Program-made: the position numbers and the translations under genes
Source of the DNA: Trochalopteron elliotii
Taxonomy: Eukaryota; Chordata; Aves; Passeriformes; Leiothrichidae
Reading direction: 5' to 3'
DNA length: 64,000 bases
Assembly (NCBI GenBank): GCA_024734555.1
Contig: JANPWX010000619.1
Span: 3,160,666-3,224,665, forward strand
Part shown: positions 20,301-33,899 of the stretch, piece by piece
Numbering within the stretch: the stretch's first letter is position 1
Layout: the number at the start of each line of letters is the position of its first letter
Notes under the pieces: model-generated
Database searches by the model: none
What the model was told of the DNA's origin: nothing
What the model saw: the letters and a program-made list of their open reading frames with translations, nothing else

Positions 20301-23300
20301 AGTGCAAAAAGTACAATTAAGCAAAGCCAGACTTCAATTGAAGGCTGTAGTGTAGTCTGCTTGTTCTCATTTTTTTATTTGGAAAAAAATCTATGGGTTT
20401 TCACGTTGCTGTGTGGCATTCAGCGGGGGGCTATTACAATCCTAAATTTTTTTTCTAGACCACCTAATTCTAAGTAAAAATTAAATGTAATGAGAGCCAC
20501 TTGGAGTTCTGAATATTTTAAAGCATAATTCCCACAGAAGGGATTCGACCTAAACTGTGGAGAGCATCAGTTGGCTAATTATAGCTGCATTTTATATTAC
20601 AGCAGGTGTCAGATGCAGTCATCTCAATAAAGTCCACATAATACTCTGGAAAATAACAAAAGCTTTTCTTTGAATGTGGGTACTAATTTCTGCTAGGTGT
20701 CATATGAGCTCTGATACTTCTTATTGGTATTAACAAGAGCACTGCAGCACTCAAACATGCTTTTTGCTTGGGATGAATTGATACTGTAAAGCACTTACTA
20801 GTCAGCCTTGGCAGATGTCAGTAGTTAATACTAGTGTTGCAGAGGTTGGTATATAATGCAAAGAGTCTTACGTAAATACTTTTAGATGATGGGCTGGTTT
20901 TGAGAATGAGTGTGAACCGTGCACCAACTTACTTATATGAAAGCTAAATAGACAACAGCAGGATAAGTGTGCTTCCTTTGGCTTCTATCTTAAGTCCTCT
21001 GCAAGTAAAGGGTTGATGGGAAAGCAGTAAACTAGGTGAACAAAAACATTAAACTTAATAAGCACTTCATGCTTTCATACTATTTTCCCAATTCAGTGGA
21101 ATCAGCAAGTTTGAGTTACTGAAGTGATTGGTGAGAAAGGTCTTTCCTAGGGTTCAGAAAAACTAAAAAATTTATCTTCAGAATAGCCCGTGTGTGGTTA
21201 AACCTGTAGACATTTGATGTTCACCTGACTTCCTAAATAAATGATGGAATTCTATGATTACAAGAGGTTTGTGTTTTAAAATTTAAATTAATGAATCATT
21301 AAAATAAATACTGAAGTGTGTTGCATGCACAGAAACCCCTGAACACAAGGAACTGAAGGCACAAATGGCAGGGTGAAAAACATAGGCAGCAAAACCTTCC
21401 CAGCTGATTGTGCTTGGCCTAGCATGCAACAGAGATGTTTCCCAAGTTTGCCTGAGGAGTAAGATAGGAGACAATTCAGTACAGAACAGCAGGGTTAGGC
21501 CATGGGGAGCTTGCTGCTTCTCCTGATGGGGATAGGATGTCCCTGGACCAGACATGGAGGAAGGGAGAAGTTTCAACAAAGAATGATGCCAAATGCTGGG
21601 CTAATCATGCAGGAGGGACAAGCATGTACTAGCAAAACAAAGGTAATTTGACATGATAAAATCCTCCAACATCTGAGTCTTCTGGAAGAGCAATAAAGCA
21701 CTTAATGAACTGCTGTCTAGTGCTACCTACCTCTCCCTACATTATCTCCTCTGAGAAAAGGTACTCCAAAACACCAGGCTGCCTTTGTCTCTTACACAGG
21801 CAGCCATTGAGAATTGCAGAGATTATACAAATAATAAATACAACTTAATGTTATAAGCCTTTTGTTTTTAAAATGTCATAAACAGTCAGCCGAATAAAAC
21901 TGGACCACAAACTCCAGCACACTACCTTAGCAACTATGTAAAAAAAAAAAATCACAGATTATGAAATATTATTTAATGTTTTGTAGAACTGCAGAATAGT
22001 TTGAAGTATAATCTTAAAGTATAATCTCACTGCATTACGTACTCAATGTACTAACTTGTAGGAAGAGCTTGGTTTTGGTCTGAAGACTAGATGCAATATG
22101 TAAAAGTAATATGTAAAAAACAAGGGAAAATAAATTAAAAATATATTCATATTAGTATACATGTGTTTCTGCATTAACACACACATATTGTTCAAAAATG
22201 TTTTAAAACACAATAATAAACATATAATCAATCTAAACCTGGTCAAAATAAGGTACAGAAACCAAACACAGAGGTACAGAGACGAAAATTAAGGGAGAAA
22301 TAATTTCTTAGCTAATCTGTACCTGGCATCTGGGGAGCAGAGGACTGTCTATAGGAAAACTGCTTTAGCTCTCACACGAGGTTACCTCTAAGGAAAAGAC
22401 ATATGAAAAGGCCTGGTAACAAAAGCCCAATTACAAAAGCTGAAGGCATGATTGCCATTGTATAAATGAATTTACTAGTTTACCCCATTAATTCCACATA
22501 GCCCCTTTCTGAAACCTTTTAATATTGAGAGAAGCCCAGCTCAACTTGGAAAGCTCTGAGAAATTCTGTGAAAGGCTGGGAAGGTAAAGAAGAGGTTAAG
22601 TTAACTGCAAGAACTGTCAGTCTAGTTGGGACTTTGGTTTTCTCCCTTTTAGCCCAAAAAGCATGAGGAGACCACCACTGTACTACATTGCTTCTGCACT
22701 ATTGCTTTCCTATCTCTTAAATTTCTGGTGTTGGAATGTGCTTCTGTCCATGTGATACACAGCTAGGAATTAAAGAATAAAACCTCCTCTTGCCAGTAGG
22801 CATTCTAATTTTTTTTTTTTTTCAGGGGAGAAGGTAAGGGATAGTTATCAGCAAGTAGAGGTGCTGCTGTAAGAAGTAGCTACCAATAGTGTCACTCAAA
22901 ATTTATTACCCTCTGTGGATTACACAAACCTAATAACTTCTCCTTGTGATGTCTCTTAAGGATTCTTTGGAAGAAGGCTTCTGACAGTTCCTCTGGTAAT
23001 GACTGTTACTGCCCTATATACGACAAGAGTTTTATGTGTGTGTAATTCTCCTCGATTATTCTAAAAAAATGAATGTGTCTAGGATAATTTTGTATATCAC
23101 CTACTGTGAAAATTGCTTTTGTGGCAAGCAAAATCAACTGCTCCGTGACCTACACTTCTTGATATTAGAGGTTATATGAAACTTACTGCTCTTTCCTTTC
23201 TCTACAGTTATTGCTACTTCTTCCCCTCCATTTTTACTCTTAGATTACAGAGATGTGATTGCACAATACAAGCAGCACAGATGGCAGCTGAAGGTCTCTA

Positions 23301-26300
23301 TCTGCCAGGTGTCTGCATAACAGCTGAGCCAATGTACACAGCTGAGCACAGCTCACTTTCTGACATAGATGTTCAGCACCATTTCTCTGAAGCATAGTCT
23401 TGCACAACCTTTGGAAGTACCTCTGGGAAATTTTAGAGTGTACTCAAGTACACAATACTTTGGCAGGCAGAAATCAGAGGAAGTCTTGCTTTGAATACAT
23501 CATGAATGCTCAGAAGAAAGAAGTACTTCCTGCATTTTCTGCTGTGGATGCAAAGGATGGGCTTAAGGATGTAAAACACTGGGAAAGTGTAGACTCTATA
23601 TAAATATATCACCTATAGATATAAAAATATGTAAATAATCACCTATACTCAGAGAAAGTCTGTGGAAGACCTGCTCAGGTTTGCTGACAGGCTCCAGTAG
23701 AGAAAGGAAGATGAATCTTTAGAGCCAAGGAGGAAATCCTGTAGTCCTGTAATAACTAGGAGAGAAGAATTGGCTTTTTAGTTTGGAAAACTACAGTATT
23801 ATGTCATTCTGAGCTCTGTGAAACTGTCTTCCTCTTGACAAGGCTCAGATATGTCCAACAGCTCCTTTCTGATAGGGAGACTGGGAACCTTGACTGAAGG
23901 GGAGAAAGAAATCTGAGGAAGAAAGACACCAGGTGATGGCTTACATAGGAAATGGTTTTGGAAAAAAGAGGTTTGCACTTTATAGGAACAAGAACATGAA
24001 ATAGGTCAGGGAGCAAAAGGAAAGTAGGAATGTCAGAGGGAGTTCTGGGCATGGTGTCTGCTATGACTGACACTTTCAGGGACCAGAAATGGAGCCAAAG
24101 CCTTATGTCTGAGAAGGTTCTGTGCTTCTCCAAAAGTTTTATGGGTAACATTATTTCATTGTCTGGATGAAACGTTGGAGCTGATTACAGTGCTCTAGGT
24201 CAAAGAAGCTGGGGAAGAATGACATTTCCTTGAGTAGCTTCATAAGATCAGCTTACAGAAAGGAATGGAAAGTGGGAGGAAAAAAACACATGGGAAAGAA
24301 GAATTGAGAATTCCCAAAGTGTCTGGCCAAACGTTACAGCTATCAGGAAGAGAGTTGGTGCATAAGGGAATGGCAATATCCCAAGGGTGCCAGCAGTGAG
24401 GTACACTATTTGTAATGATTTTGTAGTGAGATACAGAAACAAGTTCATCCGTTACCAGCACTGAGAGGAATTGAGTTATGGGGTCTAATGGTGGAGAATT
24501 TATTTCCTAAATCCAAGCCTATGAGAGTGAAACAATGGTTCTTCCTGCACAGTGTGAAAGATGTCTCTTCTGTGAGAGCTCACTTTTTTCTTTTGTTGAA
24601 GAAGAAAATAAGGACGTTTTCATAAAAATGAAGAGTAAATACTATGTTTGTGGACATAGTTTCATTTTACTTCAGTTGTGCAATGGAAGATCATGAAATA
24701 TCTTCATCTGGCCTTTCATAAACCACACTACCTTTAAACATATATCCAGGAAAATAAAGAGTTTGAAGTATTAAAAACGTTTGAAAAGACTTTGCAGGTA
24801 ATGTGTATGTGAAGGTTCAAGCAATCATCCAAGGCCAGAGTACTTCAACAACTGAGGAACTGTTAAATTACTGTGATCTTAAAAATGATTACTGTAATTC
24901 TTTAGAGAATATATTTGCCATAACAAATATAGAACATATTTTCTAATTTCTTTTATGGTTACCAAGGTCATTCAGTGACAGAATGCAAAATGTTTTATTT
25001 TTCTCATTCAGATACTGTTAGATGCATAAATTCTATAGCTAATATAGAAAGGCATTTAAAATTGGAATTTATTAATGGAGAGATTATGTCTTTGTCCAAT
25101 ATCATACAATAATTTTTATCTTCTGAATGGAGTTTAACAATACACAGGCTCAGGCTGGCTTTATTCCACTAATACATGCCATTTCCAAAAGTGTGTTGCC
25201 TTATATGTTAAACACAGTGCACACACAATTACCCTAGCATTCCTTGAAAATTAATTTCAAATCCACATTTATTGTAAGTGCCTTGGGGCAAGAACCATCT
25301 TTTGTTATTAAACAATGCAAACAGGATCTTGGTCCATAATTGGGGCTCCTAAGCACTGTGAATTCTTTCACCAGTGTCTCACGTTCTCTTTCTCTCTCTC
25401 TTTGTCCCTCTGCAGATTATGCCAGTGTTTACAAAGGTTGGGATCCCTTGCATCCTCATCAGTTTTTACATTTGCCCAAGAATCAGATTCAGTTTAGCCT
25501 AGCATTCTTCACAAAGATAAAAGGGTGACAGATCCTGACACATCTGTGCTTTTGAAAAGTAGGAAAGCTGATTTAATGCATAAACCCTATACTAAAGCTG
25601 TCTCCAAGGTGAAATTGCACCAGTCTTGGAAAAAAAAGTGGAAGACTGATATTTAAACTATATACAGTGGTATACTTGAGCAGTCTTTGTTATTCTGTAG
25701 CCAGAAAATGCTGTAATAGCCTTATTTTCCAGTTTTTAACTACTGAAACTTATCTTTAAAGATGACTTTTCTGTGATCAAAAGACACCTAAGGCATCTGA
25801 TTTGTGTCTCAGGTGATAGTCAATCTTCTTCATGCTATGGGCTTCTCACACTATTATGTCAAATTGTAATGCTGGGAAAGATATATTATTGAATGCTTAT
25901 TTTTCAGTTTCACTACCTGGACAAACATATGAGTCATATATTGATCACTGAATTACTAGGCTTTTGTACTTTATTTATACATGACAGATCAGTATATTAG
26001 GTCATAAATAAATGGGTGAGTTTACCAAGGTGTTGATAATTTTTGTGGTTTTGTTCAGTGACATGGATATAGGAAAATGAGAAGGAAACGTGAAATTATT
26101 AAAGAATGCAAAGAGCCGGAATGGGTGATCCTGACAAATTAGAAATCTCTTTCTAAGCTCTGATACTTTAGCCTGCAGTTAAAAAGAGCTTTGCCAGTGA
26201 AAGAGCATTGTGACCATAATGCTTGTTCCCCAAACAGGAGTGGTGTAGCAACAACTATTCAGTCACAAGTTCTTAGCTTGTTTGTATAGTATAAAGCCAG

Positions 26301-28080
26301 TAGAAACCATTGCAATTCTCTAGCTGGACCTCCCACATAACATATATCTAAGATTTTCCTGGCATTAATTCCTTTGGAAATTAAAGTGTGTATTTGAGAA
26401 AAAAAGCTAGTCTTGATTAGAAAATTTCCAGAGACAACAAAATCTACCAAAATGCTGGGTATGATGTTTCACTTATTATCAGAAAAATAAAAATATGTGT
26501 CCTTTAGTTTGAATTTATGTAGAGTTTAGTTTAAACCACTGAATCTTGTTACACATTGATTTGCCCAAAATAGAGGCATTGATTAATTTTCATCTTTCTT
26601 TAGTAAAAACCTCATAGAACTTGGACAAATCATTATTTAACTTGCTTTATGGCCTTCTTTACTGAAAGAAGGTAGTGTGCAGAAAAGCACATGAATTTTC
26701 AGTACTTGAACCTGTGAGCTCTGGCTTGCCAGGCATCCTCATCTGATTGGCTTTAAATAGCCAAGACACAAACTACCTCACCTTGAAAACAAGTTTATTC
26801 TCTTGAGATTTTTTAATTTAACTTTTAAATTTAACTGCCTTTAAAAAGGCTGAAACAATAGCACATGAAAAGTATTATTCAATACTCCGGTATACATCTG
26901 CATACAGATCACATGAGGCCACAGTTAAATTGTCATATATACATCTGGCCAGGCTTAACTTTATATTCTCAGAAATATTCAGTATTTTTATACTTCCATC
27001 TGCTCTGGTCAGAAAGCAGAATTATATCATTTGAGTTACAGTCTGCATTGCACATATGATATAGCTGTAGTTTGATTTCTTCCTAAAGCTCATGTATTGA
27101 CTTCAAATGAATTAGTTGTCAGGGAAGGAAAACAGTTGATGCCAACGTCTTTTTCATTTCATGATTAATAGAAAGACATCAATGGCATCCTCACCTTCAA
27201 GGAAATCACGATTAGAGGCTAGAGAAAGGTTGAAGAGCTATAGGCACAGCAGAATGTCAAGGGAATCTTGCTATCATTTTGTCTCTTGGGACATGTTTCA
27301 CAGATTTAGTAGCCTGGTTATGGATCTGGACTGTAGAACTGCTGACAGGCATGTGACTGAATGGGATTGCAAGATGAGGGGAGCTCACAGTCCCACACTG
27401 AAAATCTGTATTTTATTGCTGAAGACCAGAGATGATAAGCACCCCCTCCCCTGAAGAAGCAGACCTTTAGAAAGATTCAACAACTCAATTTTGTAAAATA
27501 TTGATTTGGACAGCTGGTGTTACCAGCATGACCATAGTATTTCAGAAGTCTGTCCAAAGCAATGCTGAAATGAATTATAGGTGGTGTGTCACTGAGTCCC
27601 TGCTGAGCTAAATATGCAGTTCCTAAGATAGGCATTCTTAAAGGTGGAAAATACATGCTTGACCATGATTTTGAATCATTTAGCTAGAAATACCAATTAC
27701 ATCAGTAGTTTGGTGTTAAGTCCTGATCTTAATTTAAGGCATCCTTAGAAAACACTTGAAACTGAAAAACTAAAGAGCTACAGTTTGAGCTTGAGCACAC
27801 TGCTTCAGGGAGAAATCTCATCTGAATTTCTGCCATATCTCTGGGTTACTGGCAACATCACAGATTTTTGATTCTGGGCATCCTATGGAGAGAATTCCTT
27901 TCAGCTTCCATGTTCTATGGCCAAACCAGGCCATATAAAACTATATATTGTTTGCTTGAACCCCATTACCAAACAATGCAGGTGAGTCAGTGTCTGGTTT
28001 CTTCTCACACACTTTTGCCTGAGATGGCTAATACCAACAAGATTAATTGTAGGCGCACAAGTGAGCTATTTCAGTCTTTC
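17346..28080. other. Intergenic DNA, nothing recognised apart from the short repeats listed
   Basis: Unique AT-rich sequence with many chance open frames of 60-115 codons, none with a recognised domain or splice-bounded homology. Small features are an 11-bp near-tandem doubling AAGTATAATCT at about 22005-22028, T14 near 22809-22822, a CT-rich tract near 25381-25412, and a 10-bp inverted repeat ACTATTATTT / AAATAATAGT at 17669-17694. Confidence 0.55.
18794..18830. repeat. (TA)/(CA) mixed microsatellite
   Basis: CATATACATATATATATACACACACACATACAC-type alternating purine-pyrimidine sequence of about 37 bp. Confidence 0.85.
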
Positions 28081-28085
28081 CCCCT

Positions 28086-28105
28086 CCCCCCCCCCCCCCC
28101 CCCCC
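28086..28105. repeat. C20 homopolymer
   Basis: Twenty consecutive C, preceded by CCCCT and followed by T6. The complementary strand is a G20 run able to form a G-quadruplex. The open frame through it encodes a proline run and is not a gene. Confidence 0.9.
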
Positions 28106-29414
28106 TTTTTTCAGTCGGGCTTCTAGCAGTGGTGCCTTGGAAATTCTATAATTTTTTCTTTTCATCCTCTTCAAAGTCTCAATCCCGTTCTCAACATCTC
28201 TGTTTTGTACTATGTAAGTGCTCATTTTTTTCCTCTTCCACTCTGTCCTGTAAGGGCAACACTTCCTCTGATTTCTTTGAGACAGAGGTCTATCTGGTAT
28301 TCTTCTTGTGCTTTATTTTCAGAGAACTGCAAATAATTTGCAGAATGTTTGAATTCTCAGATTAAGGCTATGTCAAGAGTAATTGTTTAAAATCTGCCTG
28401 CATATTGACATTCCTTTAATTCTGTCAGTCTTCTCCTTGTTTATCCTGGTTAGGATTTTACTCATCTGACACTCAAAAAAAAGTAAGAGTTTGAAGGGTA
28501 ATTTGGCATTAACACATTTATAACATATTAGGTATAGCATTTGGGCCTCAAACAAATGTCTACGTATGTCTTGGAAGAAATGAAAAACAAAATGATTCTG
28601 TGCAAACTAATTCTGTTTTGTCATAATATTTCCAGAATTGCTGTCAGCTATAAATTTTCAACATGAAACTTGACATTCAAATTGAAATCTCAAACTGCTA
28701 GTGATATTGGAGAGGAAATAGAAAAAGATTAGAGAAAAAAATAGCAGAAAGTTTTTTTAGCTAAATCAGCTCCAGTGTATATTATGTAGTAGGGTCTTTT
28801 GGTAGTGATGTGTTTAATGCAAATTGACGCAAAAATGAAACTTTCTGAACAGATAATATAGTACTCTAAATTTCATAATTTCACATCATAAATATATATT
28901 TCTATTGTGTGTGCTGCACAATTAAACTTAGGTTCTTTAATTCATTTATCTTAGTTAAGAATTTCAAGAAGGGTCTTCTTGCAGTCTTGGGTGTCTCCAT
29001 TTTTTCAAGTTAAATTTGGGACTTCTTTAAAATGGGATTGATTTTCAGATGTGGAAGTAATCACCTGGTTTCTGTAGGGCACATATTTCAAAGGTTTCTT
29101 TCCCTGGTGTTCAAGCATAGAGACACTCAAAATTTTTAGTTGTTTCTGACAAATCTTGATGATACCACATGTTCATATTTTAAAGCACACAAAATTTTCC
29201 GAGCTGAGGTACAACAAATAGTAGAGGGTAGCATCATGATGATGGATGGATCAGAAACCTGTAAGTGAATTCTTAGTGATAGAGAAGGGAGAGGTAATAA
29301 ACTGTGCTGTAATTATCAGATTAGCTTCCTGGTGAACATGTTGCAGAAATTATTTATTTTTGCATACAAAAATACTATTTTTTAATCTGGATTCTAGGAC
29401 TTTATAATTGAAGG

Positions 29415-29545
29415 AGCTGAACCTCAGTAAATCATTAAAGCACCTGAGTAATTCCACTTACATTAACAATACTGCTTCAGCATCTGCTTAGAGTTATATA
29501 CATGCTTAAGCACTCTGTTGGGATTTAAATGATGTGGGTTTGGAT
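29415..29545. repeat. Ancient amniote interspersed repeat, candidate
   Basis: The words AAAGCACCTGAGTAATTCCA, CTTAGAGTTATATACATG and CTTAAGCACTCTGTTGG in this order resemble an old palindromic amniote repeat (consensus words such as CATGCTTAAGCACTTTGCTGG) that I remember from turtle and crocodile sequence. Family assignment is from memory and tentative. Confidence 0.4.
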
Positions 29546-29879
29546 AGCCTAATGTTGTTATTTCTATTGTCACAAAATATACGTAAAATAGAAGTGCAAA
29601 CCCCTATCATTAATACCTGTGTTTCTCTACTCCTATTTGTTTTAGAATAATAAAGTTTTCCTCTTAGAAAAATTACTTATTTTATTCCCTTACCAACATC
29701 ATAGTACAATATATTAGTCCTTGCTTTAAAATTTTCCTGAATACTTTCTGAAAATGAAAATGAAATGTATGCTACCTTTTTGTCCCCTGATTATGTATAA
29801 CCTGAAAGAAATCCAGAATGTAGTGAAGCTTGACCTTTCATTCCTGAGACAATATTAGCTATCCTTCATCAAGCTGTGC

Positions 29880-30090
29880 TTTCCTAAATGGTTCCCATTT
29901 AATGTCCAAAAATGCTTTTTAAGATTCCCTCCTCCCAAAAGGCATCAAAACTAAATGGTCTATAATTTCCTGAAGTGTTCCCTGAGTCCATCTTCAATAA
30001 TGACATTATGTTGGCTATTTTCCAGCCATCAGGCCTTTTTCTGACTAGAAAAACTTTGTAGAATGTCTGCAAAACTTGAAGTAATAACAC
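29880..30090 (-). mobile_element. CR1-type LINE relic, reverse transcriptase fragment
   Basis: The minus-strand frame ending near 29899 contains the stretch RPDGWKIANIMSLLK, then a short polar loop, then GNYRPFSF. This corresponds to the P-x-x-WK-x-A-N-hydrophobic ... GNYRP-hydrophobic-S signature near the start of non-LTR (CR1/L2 clade) reverse transcriptases. Only about 60 codons remain and the catalytic YADD-type motif is absent. It is a dead fragment, oriented antisense to the window. Confidence 0.75.
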
Positions 30091-31257
30091 CCCTGTTTGG
30101 GGGTGGGGGGTTTCAGAAATATTGAATCTTTTTATCTGTTTATTAGTGGAATGTTTTTATTAAATGTGAATATATTATTATGCCATATTATAGATGAATT
30201 ATTCATTTCCCTTTCCCAAAACCATCTGTTTCACCTAGAATATACTCATTTGAGGTATTTAATGTAAATCCTATATGCATACAGTAAATGTTCTTTAAAA
30301 GAGGTGTTGTTTTACAAATAGCAAAAGAGCTACTAAAAATCCAGTAAGAAACTTAACAACAATTCAAAAGAGCTAAATCACTTTGTTTACTGCATTGTCT
30401 TTTAAACTGAAAGACAGTGTTCATGGAACCGATTTGGAAAGAACACTAGCAGAAAGTTAAAGAAATATCCTTGCTATTTAATATATATCCCTTTCATTTT
30501 AAGTGCTTCAAAACTAAGATACGAAATAAGCTGGGGGAAAAAAATAGATGTAGGGCATGTACAATAATGCTCAAGAAGCTGGATGTTGATAATGTTTCTA
30601 GTACACTTGTAGGTGTCATGGTCTGTATGCTCTATGAACACATGACAAAAACCAATGGCTTGGTAGCTCCATCCCTGAAGTGTTACATTCCTTTTCAAAT
30701 AAGTTTAGTAGTAGTAGTGGTGACACTGACATTTCTCTGTACTGTATCATGTGTCTCTACAGGAGTTTAAACCTAACTGTTCTATGTCCATATAATAAAA
30801 CAGTAGTTACTGCCCCACAGAAACTATTTTTTGGAATATTGAAAGGGAAAAAAGTCTGGATACTGCAGAAAGAGGACACAAGACAGCAGCTGGCTGTCAG
30901 TTGTGAGTAGTTGCTGTGAAACTACTTTTGAGGGCTCTTCATTAAGTCAGTGCAAACTGAGTGACCATAAGCACCCTCCTAGCTGAACCAAATGCAAGGT
31001 AAAATATTTCACATGAAACTGCTTTCCATCAAAATAAATCTATGTGCATATATGGTCAATTGCTACAGCTCAGTTGATGTTCAGTACTTTGTTAAGAGGT
31101 GGTACTGCAAGATGTCTAAGCCTTGTGTTTTGATTAGTAATTTTTGTGAAGTTTTTGGTGGTTTGTTCAATACATTCCTACAGCACTTCATTTGCAATAC
31201 AAATTTTTCATTTTAAATAATTCATACTTAATTACAGTAGTTGTCAGTTTATGTGGT

Positions 31258-31385
31258 CCTTTTCATTCTTGAAATGCTTTAGAAGCATTAATTCCCACAA
31301 AGTTTTGAGAAGCAATTAAGTATTAATGTTCCATTTTTACAAACAAAAACCAGAAAATACAGAGGTTGGGCAAACATTTCAGAAC
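31258..31385 (+). repeat. MIR/L2-like ancient repeat
   Basis: GCATTAATTCCCACAA, then AGTATTAATGTTCCATTTTT with ACAAAC after it, then CAGAGGTTGGGCAAAC follow the order of the MIR/L2 core (CATTAATCCTCACAA, TATTATTATCCCCATTTTACA, AGAGGTTAAG). It is diverged, with no sign of recent mobility. Confidence 0.5.
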
Positions 31386-33873
31386 ATCAACTGTAAAATT
31401 AGGCACTGACTAGATAGAGACTTGATCTAATTTTCAGAGGCACTGAAGACATTTGCATATCCAGAATGGAAACTTTTGTCCTAGTAGTTAAATTCATAAA
31501 GACTCTTGGATATCATATTACTGAGCATTACAAGTTTTTAACTACTCAGGATCAAGATATGGGAGGAGTTCATTAACTCAGAATGTTTGCAGCAGGTGAG
31601 CATAAAGCTGCCTGAGCTAACACAAGAGAAAGACTGATTTCCAGATTCTCACAATTCCAGCTGTATAAATAACCCTTTACAAACTTCATTCCACGTGGGA
31701 TGAAGAACTCTGCATCCTTTCCTGGCATGAAATGCTTAAGTAATTTCTGAAGGAAAAGAAAATGGAGAGAGCTGGGGATTGGAATCTGATCTATTTCCTC
31801 AAGCACTCACAAGGCTGTGCACATTTTAGGACTGCAATTAACAGCTCTGACAACCAATGTAGAATTTGTGTCCCAAGAAGAGATTTCAGCCAAACAGTGA
31901 AGCTATTGGGAGCTGTGGTTTTGACCTTGCTTTGTCTCTCAGCCTAAGGAGAGGGCTGAACTTGGGAGAAATGCTCTGATCACCAGGATAAGGTACAACA
32001 AGCAGGTCAATACGTGTCTTTTTTTTAAATAAAATAAATATCTAACATTAATTTCCATACAGAATCAGTCTCCTAGGTACACCTTTCACATGCTCTGAAC
32101 ACATCTACTATTTCAGATTTCTCAAAAGGCATAGGTGGGATGCACCCACGTTCTTGCTGTGAACAAGAGAAAGTGGGCATGAAAGGTCCTTATGCTGCTG
32201 CTGAAAGTGGGTTGCTGATGAGCATTTGTGAACATGTGTGTGTGGAAAGAGATGTTTAAGTAGTGAGAATTTTAACTGGTAGTATCTCTGGCCTATAGGA
32301 CTGGGGTCCAGCTTTGAAGGGTTTGACAAGGCTGGTGTCGAGACTGCTACAAATATAGATCCTAAGGATATGTCTATGATAGTTATTCTCAGACATTTGA
32401 AGTCCCACGAGCCATTATTTCTTGTTTGCATCATATATCTATGGGCTGTTTGGTGTAAACAAAAGTTGTTAGTATTGGGTTTCTATTTCATGAGCACAGA
32501 GGTAAGATTTATCCCAACTTTCCTTGTGGGACACTGCTGTGAATCATTTGGCAGCCTAGTCTCGTCTCCTAGGCAAGTTGCCACCTATAAATAGTAAAGA
32601 AAGGAAGGAGGTACAGAAGGACTCAGAAGCAAAGAATAGCAAATGGCTACATTTGTGATGAGAATGTATAAGTATCTTTCATATAATTCCAGTGTGAATT
32701 CATGTGCAAGGGTAGAAAGACGTGGTACAGTGGGAGTCAGACTAAGCTTCATACCCTGCTGAACTGTGGCAGAGTTTGCAATAGTGAGATATGTGGCTGG
32801 TGACCAAGTCTAAGTATTCACAATTGCTAAAAAAATTGTGGGTCCAGGGTTGAAGGTGATTGTAGAATTGATCTCAGAGCAGACAAGAGTGGACTGAATT
32901 ATCCAAAGCTACAAAAGGAATTTGTAGCCAGAGCTAAAATCAGATGTTAGGTTTTCAAGCTTCTTCAATCTGTAGCTTACATCACTGCACCTTACTTCTC
33001 CAAAAAGCTCAATCAAAACATAAAAGTTCAGAATTGCACTCAGTGTTTAAGAAAAATCACATAACAATGAAAAATGAGGAAAAACTGATGTGCAAATTGT
33101 TAAGAGCCATTTATATACATACTATTAGCAAAGGATTACATGCATCGATGAATCAGCTGTTTTAATCAGATGAAAATACTTTTGAGCACAGTTCCAATGT
33201 GATGAATATGCTAGAGCTGTAGATCACCAGGAAGAAGATTAATATTCTGTGTATAATTATACACATTTCTTCTCAATTCTTTTTTTGAAGATAGACAGCA
33301 AAGAGAATTTAAAGCAACAGTCATTCACTTCACATGAGCACAAAGAAAATGTATGGGGAAGCATGCAATTGCCTGCCCCCCACCTGCCAGAAGCTTCCAG
33401 CATCTCTCTGGAAAACAAATTTTTCTTAGTTTCCTGTCTACTCCCATCCTTCTCCCAAGTTTGCTCTCATGGCCCTGCTCAATGTTGTTCTTCCATCTTT
33501 TTTTAGGGATGGACAGGGTCTTGGCCGTGGCTGTGAAGTGCTGGATAGTTACCCCTTGCTGGCAGTGGTCTCACACTCTATCCCAGGCATGAGATGTCTT
33601 ACTGTAGCTATGTGGTGACTCTTGACAGTGGAGGTTTCTGTGAGTCCATCCCTAATAGGGCCTGCACAGGATGAATAGGTTGAATATTTCATTTGCAGCT
33701 GTTTTGAGAGTATGCATGTATTTGAGTCTTTGATGCTGTCCTCTTTCATCAGTGTGTGATGCTGTACCTTCTTGTGCATAACTACTAACTGTCCATCTTT
33801 AGCCTTGCTTGAGGCATGTGTCAGTGTTTTCCCTGGCTGGCCTGCACACTAGCTTGCCAGAACAGGCAGTGTT

Positions 33874-33899
33874 CAGATGTAACTGCACAGATGTAACTG
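33874..33899. repeat. Direct repeat CAGATGTAACTG x2
   Basis: Two identical 12-bp copies start 14 bp apart (33874-33885 and 33888-33899) with CA between. Each holds an E-box-type CAGATG core. It could be a small slippage duplication or a paired binding site. Confidence 0.8.

Noticed and set aside
27868..28365. 165-codon + strand frame
   Set aside because: It runs through the C20 tract (a proline run) and T-rich DNA. No domain was recognised and composition explains its length.
29899..30090. Small minus-strand frame considered as a host gene exon
   Set aside because: The WKIAN...GNYRP signature identifies it as a CR1-type reverse transcriptase remnant.
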